Positions 15,979 to 23,834 of a stretch of DNA of 25,092 nt are shown piece by piece (the first letter of the stretch is position 1; each line of letters starts with the position of its first letter). Made by a program: the position numbers and the translations under genes. Source of the DNA: a virus. The stretch is from positions 1-25,092 of the IMG/VR virus record IMGVR_UViG_3300021389_000144; one strand, given 5' to 3'. The notes under the pieces were generated by a model, which saw only the letters and a program-made list of their open reading frames with translations, did not search any database and was not told the origin of the DNA.

Positions 15979-18900
15979 TCTCAGCAGATGGATGAAGAGG
16001 ATGACTATCCCTTTGATGATGATACCAAACTTAAGAAGAAAGATTTGAAGGTTGGTAGGAACGCTAAAGACATACGTAACTATATGGAGCAGCGCTTTGG
16101 TGTTGATTACAACCCTAAGCAGGGTAAGTCAGATGATGAGGTTGTAGAAGATTTTGTCGATCACATGCGTTACTTTAACAGCAACATTGTAACTACCGCT
16201 GGTGAAGTTAGATACATACATGATGCTGATGAGGACAAGAAAGCCTCTGCAGCTAAAGCCTATGAACTGTATGACCGACTAGGTAGCGTCTTTACTAATG
16301 ATGGTTTATCTGGTGCTGTAGATGGTATGAAAGACTACTTCATGTCTACAGTCAAAGACCCCTCTAACTATATAGGTCTACTCACTGGTGGTATTGGTAA
16401 AGCCTCTGGTGTAGGTCTTACTCAGGCTGGTCGTATGTCAGTTAAGAGGGCTGCAGTAGAAGCCGGGAAGAAGGCTGTTGCTAGTGGTGCGACACAACAG
16501 GCAGCTAAGGAAGCTGGTGAAGAGGCGGCTAAACAAGCGGCTAAACACTTTGCATCAAATGGTGTTAAGAACCAAGTCTCAGCTAAGATACGCAGACAGG
16601 CAGCACGTAGAGAGCGTGAGATATTTATACAAGAGGCTAAGAAGAAAGCCCAGAGAAAAGTACTCCAAGAGCAATCTAAGAAGGACACAAAGAAGATCCT
16701 GATAGGTACAACTGCCTTAGACTCTACCTTTGCTGTAATGCATGATGTTACACTACAGAATACTTTACTAGAGGCTGGCGCACAGAGAGACTACAACTAT
16801 GTTCAGACAGGCTTTAGTTCTTTGCTTGGTGGTATTGGTGGACTAGCACAGTTAGGCTTTGGCAAGTTTGCTGGTGCATCTGGCTTATCAGACTCAGATA
16901 TCTTGTTGACATCAGCTAAGGCTAGAACTGAGTCAAGGGAAGCTGTAGAGGAAGCTACAAAGCAGTTAGTAAACAGACAGGCTCGTGCAGACTTTAAGAT
17001 TAGTGAAGAAGCGGCTAGAGATGCAGCATCTATGATTATGGAGAAAGCTAGGGCTTGGGATGTTAAGGTAGCTGCAGGTAAGGACAGCTTTGATGATGTT
17101 CCTACATCTGTAGACTTCATTAAAGATATAATGCTAGGTGAAAAGGGTGACGGTAAGGGTGGCATAGTTAAGCTATTCAAAGACCAAGGACTGAAACTAC
17201 CTAGAGATTACACTGTCTCTGATGTAATGACTACCATTGTTAAGTCTATGCCTATGGAAGAACTGGCTAAGATTAACAAGTCGCTAGAACCTAAAGGCTT
17301 TACTCTTGGTCAGACTACAGAGATGGCTACAAGCTTAGGTGATCTACTTGCTTTAGAGATCCGTAAGGGTGGTCAAGTCTTGAATGTAATGTCTCAGGTT
17401 CGTAAGACCCTAGATGCTGCAACTCTACATGGGCATCAACTTATTGATGGACAAGTTAGTGCTATTAAGGCTCTAGAAGATGAGGCTGCTAAGTCAACTA
17501 GAACTAAGTATGCTCAGTATGGTCAGAACTTATGGCGTAGGATGCTTGTGTCATCACCCGCTACTACTGCTGTCAACGTAATGGGCTTTGGACAATTCTA
17601 TGTAGGTCAAACCCTAGCAGACTTATTCACTGGAACCGCTAACACAATGTACGGTTTAGCTATGGGTGGGACTAGGACTGCTAAGGGTAGGGAAGCCCTA
17701 CGTGTAGGTAAGGTGTACAGACAGATACAGACACAGAAGATACGTAACTTACTAGATCCCTACACTACCCATGATGCTTACATGGAGTTCCTGTCACAGA
17801 ATAAGGATGTAGGTAAGGTTCTCTTTGAGAGCTACACTGGTGGTGTTCAACGTAGCGCTGGGCGTTATGGTATTGATGAGAATGCTAAGTGGTTTAAGAA
17901 AGCAGAGGCTGTAGCTGATGGTGCTAACCGTTTAACTGGTGTTAAGATTCAAGACACATTTACTAAGTCACAAATGTTTATTACTGAGATGGACAAGTGG
18001 TTGCGTGTCAATAAAGACATCTCTCTGCAAGACGCCCTAAAGAAGGGTGACTTGTCAGTTATCGATGATGATGTGATTGGTGGTGCATTAGACACAACCA
18101 TGAAGTCTGTGTTCTCTAAGGACTACACCACAGATGATCAGCTTTTAGCAAGTGTAGCTAAAGGTGTTGAAGGTATATCTAATATGCCTGTCATTGGTAC
18201 GATCTTACCCTTTGGTCGTTTCTTTAACAACACACTAGCCACAGCATATCAGTGGAGTGTAGGTGGTATGGTTGAGGTTGCATCAGCTATCGTAAAGAAA
18301 GAGAAGCGTAATATCAAGACAACAGAAGCCTTCGCTAGAAGCTTAGTGGGTGTAACGTCACTACGAATGGCGATGGACTACGATGAGCAGAAGCGTGAGA
18401 AGGGTTACGCTTGGTATCACATGGACACAGGTGGCGGTAAGATAATAGATGCTAAGAACATGTTCCCTGTATCACTGTGGCTTGCTGTAGGTCGTGCTGG
18501 TAATTTGTCACGTAATGGAGAGATGGTTCCTAAAGAATTGATTGAAGATATTACAGCACAGTTAGCTGTTGGTCAGTTCGCTAAGGATATCCAGTTTGGT
18601 AATGACTTGTACAATGCTTTCGATACAATGTTTAACCAAGAGGAAGGTGCAAGGCAGATGTCATTCAATGCTCTGTATAAACAGGGTGGTAACATCTTAG
18701 CTGGTTTCACTAGACCACTTGATGCAGTAAATAGAATGGTAGGCTTTATCAATGACTCAGACGCAGCTAAGGATGCTAGACAGGAAGTAGGACTAAGCAC
18801 ATTCAGTGTAGGTGCTACTAAGTATGTTGATAACATTCTAGAGATCTTTGGAGATAAGATTGAGGGTGTGACTGGTGAAGAGCTTAGAGTAGCTACTAGA

Positions 18901-19419
18901 GAAGGCACCATTAAAGATGCTGCACCTGTACTAAGGATAATGGGTATCACACAGTTACCAGCTAGAACAGCTACAGAGAAGGCTTACTCTATGGCTGAGA
19001 TGCATCCTTGGAAAGCTAATGAAAGATCTCAGATACCTGCGTATGATAAACTATTCAATGAAATTATTGCGCCAATCTTTGAAGATAAGCTTATGGATCT
19101 TATAAACAGCGAACCGTTTAAGAAGGGCACTGTTGCTCAACGTAGACAGCAGCTTACATCTTTGAAAGGCTCTATAAAGACATCTATAAGAAAGCACATG
19201 ACAGAGAACCTAGACCCTGATGGTACACTGAAAGCCTTGAAACGTAAGGCTACTATCTCTGGAAATAAAAACTCTAGGTCAGAGGCAAAGAAGTTTTTAG
19301 AGGAAAGGTACGGGTACACTGGCTCCATTCAAGAGTTAGAAGGGCCAGAGGCTTTTGAGTTACTTCAAATATACTTCTCTTACATTAAGATGTTTGAGGA
19401 ACAACAGAAAAGAGAATAA
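15829..19419 (+). CDS. Largest internal virion / DNA-ejection-type protein (1196 aa)
   Basis: The ATG at 15829 follows TAG-TAA and an AGAGG site 8 bases upstream. A 13-residue segment is duplicated at the N-terminus: MKVMTLEEIRKLR (1-13) and MKTMTLAEIRKLR (38-50). Then come an acidic linker, a globular region (about 75-165), a Gly-rich segment and an Ala/Lys-rich helical stretch (about 210-290, with AKQAAKHFA and ARREREIFIQEAKKKAQRK). Hydrophobic patches occur around 335-350 and 570-600; the latter (LVSSPATTAVNVMGFGQFYVG) resembles a motif seen in large phage internal or polyvalent proteins. Further conserved-looking segments are GGVQRSAGRYGIDENAKWF and ILPFGRFFNNTLATAYQW. It ends at the terminator. 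Being last in the virion operon and the largest, it fits the role of T7 gp16-like ejected proteins, but no lytic transglycosylase motif is visible. Confidence 0.65.
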   Translation: MKVMTLEEIRKLRASSSVPKALDVQTNKALPSTIPEGMKTMTLAEIRKLRSQQMDEEDDYPFDDDTKLKKKDLKVGRNAKDIRNYMEQRFGVDYNPKQGKSDDEVVEDFVDHMRYFNSNIVTTAGEVRYIHDADEDKKASAAKAYELYDRLGSVFTNDGLSGAVDGMKDYFMSTVKDPSNYIGLLTGGIGKASGVGLTQAGRMSVKRAAVEAGKKAVASGATQQAAKEAGEEAAKQAAKHFASNGVKNQVSAKIRRQAARREREIFIQEAKKKAQRKVLQEQSKKDTKKILIGTTALDSTFAVMHDVTLQNTLLEAGAQRDYNYVQTGFSSLLGGIGGLAQLGFGKFAGASGLSDSDILLTSAKARTESREAVEEATKQLVNRQARADFKISEEAARDAASMIMEKARAWDVKVAAGKDSFDDVPTSVDFIKDIMLGEKGDGKGGIVKLFKDQGLKLPRDYTVSDVMTTIVKSMPMEELAKINKSLEPKGFTLGQTTEMATSLGDLLALEIRKGGQVLNVMSQVRKTLDAATLHGHQLIDGQVSAIKALEDEAAKSTRTKYAQYGQNLWRRMLVSSPATTAVNVMGFGQFYVGQTLADLFTGTANTMYGLAMGGTRTAKGREALRVGKVYRQIQTQKIRNLLDPYTTHDAYMEFLSQNKDVGKVLFESYTGGVQRSAGRYGIDENAKWFKKAEAVADGANRLTGVKIQDTFTKSQMFITEMDKWLRVNKDISLQDALKKGDLSVIDDDVIGGALDTTMKSVFSKDYTTDDQLLASVAKGVEGISNMPVIGTILPFGRFFNNTLATAYQWSVGGMVEVASAIVKKEKRNIKTTEAFARSLVGVTSLRMAMDYDEQKREKGYAWYHMDTGGGKIIDAKNMFPVSLWLAVGRAGNLSRNGEMVPKELIEDITAQLAVGQFAKDIQFGNDLYNAFDTMFNQEEGARQMSFNALYKQGGNILAGFTRPLDAVNRMVGFINDSDAAKDARQEVGLSTFSVGATKYVDNILEIFGDKIEGVTGEELRVATREGTIKDAAPVLRIMGITQLPARTATEKAYSMAEMHPWKANERSQIPAYDKLFNEIIAPIFEDKLMDLINSEPFKKGTVAQRRQQLTSLKGSIKTSIRKHMTENLDPDGTLKALKRKATISGNKNSRSEAKKFLEERYGYTGSIQELEGPEAFELLQIYFSYIKMFEEQQKRE

Positions 19420-19421
19420 AA

Positions 19422-19445
19422 AGAGGGGGCTTTGCGGCCCCCTTT
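19422..19445. terminator. Bidirectional rho-independent terminator between converging operons
   Basis: GGGGGC (19425-19430) pairs with GCCCCC (19437-19442) around a 6-base TTTGCG loop, extended by A24-T43, G23-T44 (wobble) and A22-T45. Read on the minus strand, it is followed by TCTTTTTATT, a good U-tract. On the plus strand it is followed by TTTACTTTAG. It lies 2 bases after the plus-strand stop (19419) and overlaps the minus-strand stop (19444-19446), so it can end transcription from both sides. Confidence 0.85.
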
Positions 19446-19650
19446 ACTTTAGTTTAAATAGTTCTGCAGCAAACCTCGCTATAGTAGCAGCATCATCAAG
19501 TCTTTCTAATGCCCTGTCTTTAGGTCTAGACTCATATAAGTTATCTTGTATGTGCTTCTTAGCTGGTATTAACAAGGTTACTAGTTGATCATAGAACTGC
19601 TCTTGTCTGATCTTTGTGTGCCTTTTGGCTTCTTCTTCTATGTCGATCAT
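19444..19650 (-). CDS. Small charged helical protein, unknown
   Basis: The start is set at ATG 19650, which overlaps the TAA of the gene before it (TAATG), giving 68 residues from MIDIEEEAKRHTKIRQEQFY; a start 27 bases further upstream is possible but lacks this coupling. The protein is mostly helical with mixed charge (PAKKHIQDNLYESRPKDRAL) and ends in ATIARFAAELFKLK. No family is recognised and there is no membrane segment. It is the last gene of the minus-strand operon, its stop lying in the terminator hairpin. It may be a small accessory of phage takeover. Confidence 0.55.
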   Translation of the reverse strand: MIDIEEEAKRHTKIRQEQFYDQLVTLLIPAKKHIQDNLYESRPKDRALERLDDAATIARFAAELFKLK

Positions 19651-19838
19651 TACGCACTTTCTGGTACTTGGAAACAATATGTTTTAGCTGATGATTCTGG
19701 TGTAGGTCTAGTACTCATAAGACGTTCTTCCATTTCGGAAGCTAGTTGATTACAGGACTTAACGTCCATAAATAAACCATCGAAGGACTGAACTTTAATC
19801 TTACCTTCAAACATCATTATGAGTACTAAGACATACAT
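19650..19838 (-). CDS. Small protein, unknown
   Basis: This is a 62-residue protein starting MYVLVLIMMFEGKIKVQSFD, with a short hydrophobic N-terminus (about 1-9) too short for a certain membrane span, then a polar body with two cysteines and a Thr/Pro/Ser-rich end (STRPTPESSAKTY). The ATG at 19838 overlaps the stop of the 39-residue membrane protein gene, and its own stop overlaps the next start, so it sits in a coupled chain. An internal start at MMFEGK would give a soluble product. Its function is not known. Confidence 0.5.
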   Translation of the reverse strand: MYVLVLIMMFEGKIKVQSFDGLFMDVKSCNQLASEMEERLMSTRPTPESSAKTYCFQVPESA

Positions 19839-19957
19839 TAGAACCAGCCTTTTACTTGATCAATGATTACTGGGCCATACTCTGCAGTAAGGCTTACAAC
19901 TTCACCAACAGCAACCATACCAATAGTTGCAACCGCCATAAATTCAAGTCCTGTCAT
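19838..19957 (-). CDS. 39-residue membrane microprotein
   Basis: A 39-codon frame from ATG 19957 to TAA 19838-19840. The product starts MTGLEFMAVATIGMVAVGEV and ends YGPVIIDQVKGWF: a single hydrophobic stretch of about 20 residues with a short polar tail. It starts one base after the glutaredoxin stop, has a good AAGGAG site 6 bases upstream, and its stop overlaps the next ATG. These signals support a real gene despite its size. Possible roles are a small membrane regulator or lysis/holin-type peptide; none is shown. Confidence 0.6.
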   Translation of the reverse strand: MTGLEFMAVATIGMVAVGEVVSLTAEYGPVIIDQVKGWF

Positions 19958-19958
19958 G

Positions 19959-20189
19959 TTATTCTCCTTTCAAGAGAGTTTTGAGTTCTGAGTAACCACC
20001 TATGTGATTACCCTCCCGATCCCAAATTTGTGGAACCGTCTTTATACCAGACTTTTTAAATAAGTCAAGTACCCATTTAGAGTCATTGAGAGAGTAGTAC
20101 TGAACTTCAATACGATTGTCTCTCAATAACCCCATAGCTTTGGAGCAGTGAGGGCAGTCAACCCGCCCCACTAATACATATACACTCAT
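19959..20189 (-). CDS. Glutaredoxin
   Basis: This is a 76-residue glutaredoxin-fold protein: a strand (VYVLVGRVD), active site C12-P-H-C15, a helix (SKAMGLLRDNRI), the strand VQYYSLND, the cis-proline motif TVPQIWDREG and IGGYSELKTLLKG, which matches the GG(Y/F)-E/D-L ending of the family. It would reduce disulfides using glutathione or another donor. Its ATG overlaps the TGA of nrdJ by 4 bases, so it is co-translated with the reductase whose C-terminal cysteine pair it probably re-reduces. The CPHC active site differs from the classic CPYC but is seen in NrdH/Grx-like phage proteins. Confidence 0.85.
   Translation of the reverse strand: MSVYVLVGRVDCPHCSKAMGLLRDNRIEVQYYSLNDSKWVLDLFKKSGIKTVPQIWDREGNHIGGYSELKTLLKGE
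19964..19969 (-). promoter_or_regulatory. Shine-Dalgarno site of the microprotein, inside the glutaredoxin gene end
   Basis: The minus strand reads AAAGGAGAATAACATG: AAGGAG lies 6 bases before the ATG at 19957 and is part of the last codons (Lys-Gly-Glu) of glutaredoxin. It is the main evidence that the 39-codon frame is translated. Confidence 0.7.
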
Positions 20190-22084
20190 GTCAGATCCAC
20201 TATCTCACAAGTATCGCCACTACATGCCATAGTCTGACTACCTGCAGTATTGTCTTCATCTTCGTACTGACTTAGCTCTGACCAGTCAATGTTCTTTGGC
20301 ATAGTTGATAGCAACTCTTCATACTCTTCCTTTGAACAATCCTGGTAGGGGGCTTGCTGATAAGTATGATCTGAGTGTGGCAAGAAAGACACACCTGACA
20401 TCTCATCGAAGTACTTATACACAAACGCACCCACTTCCATCCACTCAGAATCCCGTACTGAGATAGTCACGCTAGGCTTATGCTCACACCAGTGTCTTTG
20501 ATATGTTAGCCAAGTCTCTAGTTGCTCAATGGCAGTCATATCATTACGTGTAACAGCACCCTCTGGTGACTTAACAGGGAAGCTAAACACTGTAGTAGTG
20601 TCACCCTTCATTACACATGGCTCATTAGGAACACCCTTGTCCTTCATAAACTGTGTCAGGGGATCCTTATTATCACCACGCACAGTACGGACATAATAGG
20701 GACTATGGCGAGCATGTATCCCAGAGGCTGAATCCACCAACTGACTGACTGTGCCCGATGGTTTGACGCAGCTAATCGCAGTGCTATGAGGTATACCAAG
20801 GCGGTCAGCCCATTCAGCATTAGTAGTAACAGCCACATTTCTAAGGTGCTCAAGAGTTTTCTCCAGTCCAGCATTTGCTGATGTCATAAGAGGGTTGTCC
20901 ATTATTCCCGTAAGTGACACACCAAGCAAGCGCTCTTCTTCTGTGTTGTTCGCCCACACCTTCCGCAGGTAGGGAAACTTTGTGTAGGATGATTGAATGG
21001 TTCCCAGAATCGTAGCCAAGCGAACCTTTCTTTCAAGATCGTCGATAGTATCTGTAGCACGTACAACACACTCCGTTAAGTTACAGAACTGATATGGGCG
21101 TAAGATAATCTCACTACAGGGGTTAGTACCAAAATCATAGTTAGGATCTCTACGGTCATACTTAGCTGCTTGCTTCTTAGAAGCCTCACGATTAAAGATA
21201 CCACGCTCACCAGACTTAGACTCAACCAGTGCTGTCCACTCACGCATAAACGTTTCCATGTCAGGCTTCTCTGTGTAGCTGACACTGTTATTAGCTAAGG
21301 CTCTCCATGATGCAGTCTCCCACCATTGTCCTGACTTAGCGTGACGCATACGATCATCACTCAGGTTAGACAAACTAATCATAGCACTACGGCGTACACC
21401 ACCAACTACGACAATCTGACCAATAAAGCACATCAAGTCGTGACACTCAACGCTAGACAGCTTACGCCCTTGTGCATTCTTGAAGGTTGTAATAGCAAAG
21501 TTAAAGAGTTCCACTAGAGGCGCTGGGCCACTAGCTCTACCACCAAACGTCTTAAGCCTAGCACCTGCAGGACGTACACGAGACACATCCCACTTAGGGA
21601 TCTCACCAGCCCAGAGGAGAGCAAGAACTTGACGGAACGCCTTAGCCCAACCTTCCTTACTGTCTTTGACAACGACAACAGTATCACTGTAGAACAACTC
21701 AGGTACTTCCGGGAGATTACTAACGTACTGCCTCTCGACGCTGAAACCGACACCAGTACCACACAAGAGGATGTACATAGCCTCATCGAAGGACTTAGGG
21801 TCATCTACGGGTAAGTAGCTACAGTTATACCCAGCAGTGTTGTCTCTGTCAAGTGCTGGTCCTGCAGTCATCATGGCTCGCATAGAGGGCATTACCTCTA
21901 GGTTCATGATGGCTTCACCAATAGCTTTAACGTAGCTGTCCTTACCAGCCTTTGGGTGTACTACATTATCCATGTAGCGCTGTACTGTATCGCCCCAAGT
22001 CTCACGGCCCTTATCGTCATAGTACTTAGCATATCGTGATAGAGCAATGAAGCTCTGGTAGTCTGTTGGTAGATAGTTATTCAT
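20186..22084 (-). CDS. nrdJ: Adenosylcobalamin-dependent (class II, monomeric-type) ribonucleotide reductase
   Basis: This 632-residue enzyme makes deoxyribonucleotides from ribonucleotides using a B12-derived radical. Cysteines match those of the Lactobacillus leichmannii enzyme: Cys88 (YNCSYLP) and Cys334 as the reducing pair, and radical Cys323 in NPCSEI with Asn321 and Glu325. Cys323 and Cys334 are 11 residues apart, as in that enzyme. The C-terminal CX4C pair is Cys621/Cys626 (ACSGDTCE). Other class II signatures are LLCGTGVGFSVE and KPSGTVSQLVDSASGIHARH. It is about 100 residues shorter than the 739-residue reference. No N-terminal ATP cone is evident. It overlaps mazG upstream and glutaredoxin downstream by 4 bases each, forming a nucleotide-metabolism operon. 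Oxygen tolerance and B12 need are family properties: the host must supply cobalamin. Confidence 0.93.
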   Translation of the reverse strand: MNNYLPTDYQSFIALSRYAKYYDDKGRETWGDTVQRYMDNVVHPKAGKDSYVKAIGEAIMNLEVMPSMRAMMTAGPALDRDNTAGYNCSYLPVDDPKSFDEAMYILLCGTGVGFSVERQYVSNLPEVPELFYSDTVVVVKDSKEGWAKAFRQVLALLWAGEIPKWDVSRVRPAGARLKTFGGRASGPAPLVELFNFAITTFKNAQGRKLSSVECHDLMCFIGQIVVVGGVRRSAMISLSNLSDDRMRHAKSGQWWETASWRALANNSVSYTEKPDMETFMREWTALVESKSGERGIFNREASKKQAAKYDRRDPNYDFGTNPCSEIILRPYQFCNLTECVVRATDTIDDLERKVRLATILGTIQSSYTKFPYLRKVWANNTEEERLLGVSLTGIMDNPLMTSANAGLEKTLEHLRNVAVTTNAEWADRLGIPHSTAISCVKPSGTVSQLVDSASGIHARHSPYYVRTVRGDNKDPLTQFMKDKGVPNEPCVMKGDTTTVFSFPVKSPEGAVTRNDMTAIEQLETWLTYQRHWCEHKPSVTISVRDSEWMEVGAFVYKYFDEMSGVSFLPHSDHTYQQAPYQDCSKEEYEELLSTMPKNIDWSELSQYEDEDNTAGSQTMACSGDTCEIVDLT

Positions 22085-22467
22085 CGATTGTCTCCTGATC
22101 CCTTTAGTTTACCACGCTGCTCTCTATCATCCAGCTTGGTCATATTCATTTCCATAGTCTTCTTTAGGTTACCCCCAAAGATGTTCGATAGAGCTACGAC
22201 ATAGAATAGTACATCCCCTAACTCTTTCAACACATCCTCATCACTAAACTTACTCTTGTCACGAAACAGCTTCTTTATCTTTTCTGCTACCTCACCAGAC
22301 TCCCCTACAAGTCCAAGTGTGTTCTCTACTAGGCGCTCTCTTCCCTTGGTGAATACCTTATCCTCTACAAATTGACTGTAGAAGCGTAGTGGGTCATCCC
22401 CATAGTCAGGACTATTCTGGAACATATCAAAGTATCCAAATGCTTCTAGATCCGTTTCGTTAATCAT
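22081..22467 (-). CDS. mazG: MazG-like nucleoside triphosphate pyrophosphohydrolase
   Basis: This is a 128-residue all-helical protein with the MazG metal-binding pattern: E56-x2-E59 in LGLVGESGEVAEKIKK and E82-x2-D85 in LKELGDVLFYVVAL, spaced as E-x2-E-x22-E-x2-D. Such enzymes hydrolyse (d)NTPs to (d)NMPs and pyrophosphate with Mg2+. The protein is a single-domain form with an N-terminal extension of about 45 residues (YFDMFQNSPDYGDDPLRFYS). It lies directly before nrdJ with a 4-base overlap, so its job is likely tied to the nucleotide pool during infection. Substrate preference and any effect on ppGpp cannot be read from the sequence. Confidence 0.85.
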   Translation of the reverse strand: MINETDLEAFGYFDMFQNSPDYGDDPLRFYSQFVEDKVFTKGRERLVENTLGLVGESGEVAEKIKKLFRDKSKFSDEDVLKELGDVLFYVVALSNIFGGNLKKTMEMNMTKLDDREQRGKLKGSGDNR

Positions 22468-22631
22468 TGCCGTTCCTTTATGTTTAGGTTTTCTATTTTA
22501 ATTGCTTCTGAGTCATAGAACAAGTCCTTGATATAATCAAACACATCTTCCTCATGTGCATCTTCTACTGAGGATAATATGTTGTTGTCCTCATCTAGTT
22601 TAAGTAAAAATGTAACACTGAACTTTCTCAT
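22464..22631 (-). CDS. Small protein between the DUF3310-like and MazG genes, unknown
   Basis: The start is chosen at ATG 22631 because it overlaps the TGA of the upstream gene (ATGA), giving 55 residues from MRKFSVTFLLKLDEDNNIL. A start 18 bases further upstream is less likely. The protein is acidic with an opening beta strand, then DAHEEDVFDYIKDLFYDSEA and IKIENLNIKERQ, suggesting a small alpha/beta fold. Its own TGA overlaps the mazG start by 4 bases. No family is recognised; position suggests a role in nucleotide metabolism or its control. Confidence 0.6.
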   Translation of the reverse strand: MRKFSVTFLLKLDEDNNILSSVEDAHEEDVFDYIKDLFYDSEAIKIENLNIKERQ

Positions 22632-22855
22632 TTGTGTGTCTCCACCCAACGTTTACGCATTCTGTTTAGATACCATATAGCTTTATCAATATCCTCTAGG
22701 CCATTCTTGTATTCACATCGCCACATATACTTGAGTACGTTAGCTGCCTGTGGTGCTATTGCTCCAGACATATTCTCTGTCATGGCCTCTATAGCTTCAA
22801 TACATTCTATGCCAGCTTGATTGTAGTGTACTGGTTTGTTTACTGGATCTGTCAT
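22628..22855 (-). CDS. DUF3310-like protein (related to T7 gp1.7 region)
   Basis: This is a 75-residue protein with the DUF3310 signature: DPVNKPVHYNQAGIECIEAI at the start, then a helix with VLKYMWRCEYKNGLEDIDKA and WYLNRMRK. The His-Tyr, Cys-Ile-Glu, Lys-Tyr-x-x-Arg and Asn-Gly-x-x-Asp elements are those of the family. T7 gp1.7, a nucleotide kinase, contains a related domain, so a nucleotide-linked role is plausible, but this protein is much shorter and kinase activity is not implied. Both ends overlap neighbours by 4 bases. Confidence 0.8.
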   Translation of the reverse strand: MTDPVNKPVHYNQAGIECIEAIEAMTENMSGAIAPQAANVLKYMWRCEYKNGLEDIDKAIWYLNRMRKRWVETHK

Positions 22856-23184
22856 GCATTGCCCTTTGTTTTAGTCCACTGAGTTAGAGTTAAGACATTA
22901 CCATCTCTAATAATCTCAGGCTTCTCTTCATCTTCCATATTCTCTTCCATTAACATGTTCCTGTGGTCTTCTACTTCATCTAGGATGTCAGGGTAATCCT
23001 CTACCCAGTCTAAGAAGGCTGACATGAGTGTAACTATATGTATCATGTGTGCCTGTATACTAGGCTCTAGGTCAGGTGAAACATATATACCTGTAGCAAC
23101 ATCACCTTTCCACTTTCCATCCTCTTCAAAGAGAGGCTTGGCAATCAGAGCCACCTCATCCTCTTTTACTTCATAGCGAGCCAT
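22852..23184 (-). CDS. Hypothetical acidic phage protein
   Basis: This is a 110-residue protein: MARYEVKEDEVALIAKPLFE, a beta-rich first third (WKGDVATGIYVSP), a helix AHMIHIVTLMSAFLDWVEDY, an acidic helical stretch (about 68-88, rich in Glu/Asp/Met) and a final segment EIIRDGNVLTLTQWTKTKGN. There is no membrane span despite the Met/Ile-rich helix. It overlaps the next gene by 4 bases and its ATG overlaps the endonuclease I stop by one base. No function is recognised. Confidence 0.6.
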   Translation of the reverse strand: MARYEVKEDEVALIAKPLFEEDGKWKGDVATGIYVSPDLEPSIQAHMIHIVTLMSAFLDWVEDYPDILDEVEDHRNMLMEENMEDEEKPEIIRDGNVLTLTQWTKTKGNA

Positions 23185-23627
23185 TAGGCTTTCCTTCTCT
23201 TTACAGTTATCCTAGCAGTCTTAGAGCATTTACCACGTTCTGTCAACCACTCCTTTGGTATTAGTCTGTGTGACCATTTGAAACCATACTTATCACACCA
23301 GTCAGAGTACCTAGACTTGGCACCCTTGTAGAGTTTTGATCTTGCGTTACTAAAGACAAATCGTATATCTAACTTAGGATGTTGTCTCTGTACTTCAAGA
23401 TGTTTTCTCCTGTCTGCTGCACTAAAGATGCCCTTGGTTTCTATAATAATACCATTGTCCAACTCAAAGTCTGGTGTATATGTGCGGTACTTTAGATCTT
23501 CCCATTCTATCTTTAGCTTCTCGTACCTTACCTCTTTCTGATGCTCAGACAAAAACGCAGCAGCCTCAACTTCAAGGCCACTGCGGTAGGTACGTTTATT
23601 GTGGCGACGATTATTTGTCCTCGCCAT
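23184..23627 (-). CDS. Endonuclease I, T7 gp3-like Holliday-junction resolvase
   Basis: This is 147 residues from ATG 23627 (a GTG one codon upstream is possible), close to the 149 residues of the T7 enzyme. All catalytic positions are visible: Glu19 (RSGLEVE), Asp53 (YTPDFEL), Glu63 and Lys65 (IIETKG), with spacing of 34, 10 and 2, nearly that of T7 (Glu20, Asp55, Glu65, Lys67). Conserved flanks include YEKLKIEW, FSAADRRKHLEVQRQHPKLD, SKLYKGAKSRYSDWC and IPKEWL. The enzyme resolves branched DNA and degrades host DNA, feeding nucleotides to the reductase operon. Its start lies 17 bases inside the preceding gene; its stop overlaps the next start. Confidence 0.93.
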   Translation of the reverse strand: MARTNNRRHNKRTYRSGLEVEAAAFLSEHQKEVRYEKLKIEWEDLKYRTYTPDFELDNGIIIETKGIFSAADRRKHLEVQRQHPKLDIRFVFSNARSKLYKGAKSRYSDWCDKYGFKWSHRLIPKEWLTERGKCSKTARITVKRRKA

Positions 23628-23823
23628 CACCAGCTTCTTCTGTTACCAACATACCCTTTAAGATGTTTACCAGAGTACCAGAGCGATCCTTTAGTACCGC
23701 AAGTTGGTAGTCCAGTTGTTGCTGAATGTTCTGATTAGCTACAAGCTCATTGTAAGCTCGTACCTGATCCTCGTTAGACTCATCAATGTCGTATTGAGTT
23801 TCGTCGATAGTTAGAGTAGCCAT
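23611..23823 (-). CDS. Small phage protein, DUF6447-like
   Basis: This is a 70-residue protein: MATLTIDETQYDIDESNEDQ, then a helical stretch (NELVANQNIQQQLDYQLAVL) and an acidic end (EEAGDGEDK). The N-terminal strand pair and the Gln/Leu-rich coiled-coil-like helix resemble the small DUF6447-type proteins of marine phages; this match is from memory and moderate. An AAAGGA site lies 6 bases before the ATG and overlaps the end of the exonuclease gene. Its end overlaps endonuclease I by 17 bases. Function is unknown. Confidence 0.65.
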   Translation of the reverse strand: MATLTIDETQYDIDESNEDQVRAYNELVANQNIQQQLDYQLAVLKDRSGTLVNILKGMLVTEEAGDGEDK

Positions 23824-23834
23824 TATATTTCCTT

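Noticed and set aside
16422-17180. Minus-strand frames of 88 and 125 codons opposite the 1196-residue gene
   Set aside because: They oppose an intact long gene, have Ser/Leu/Ala-rich antisense composition and lack ribosome-binding sites.
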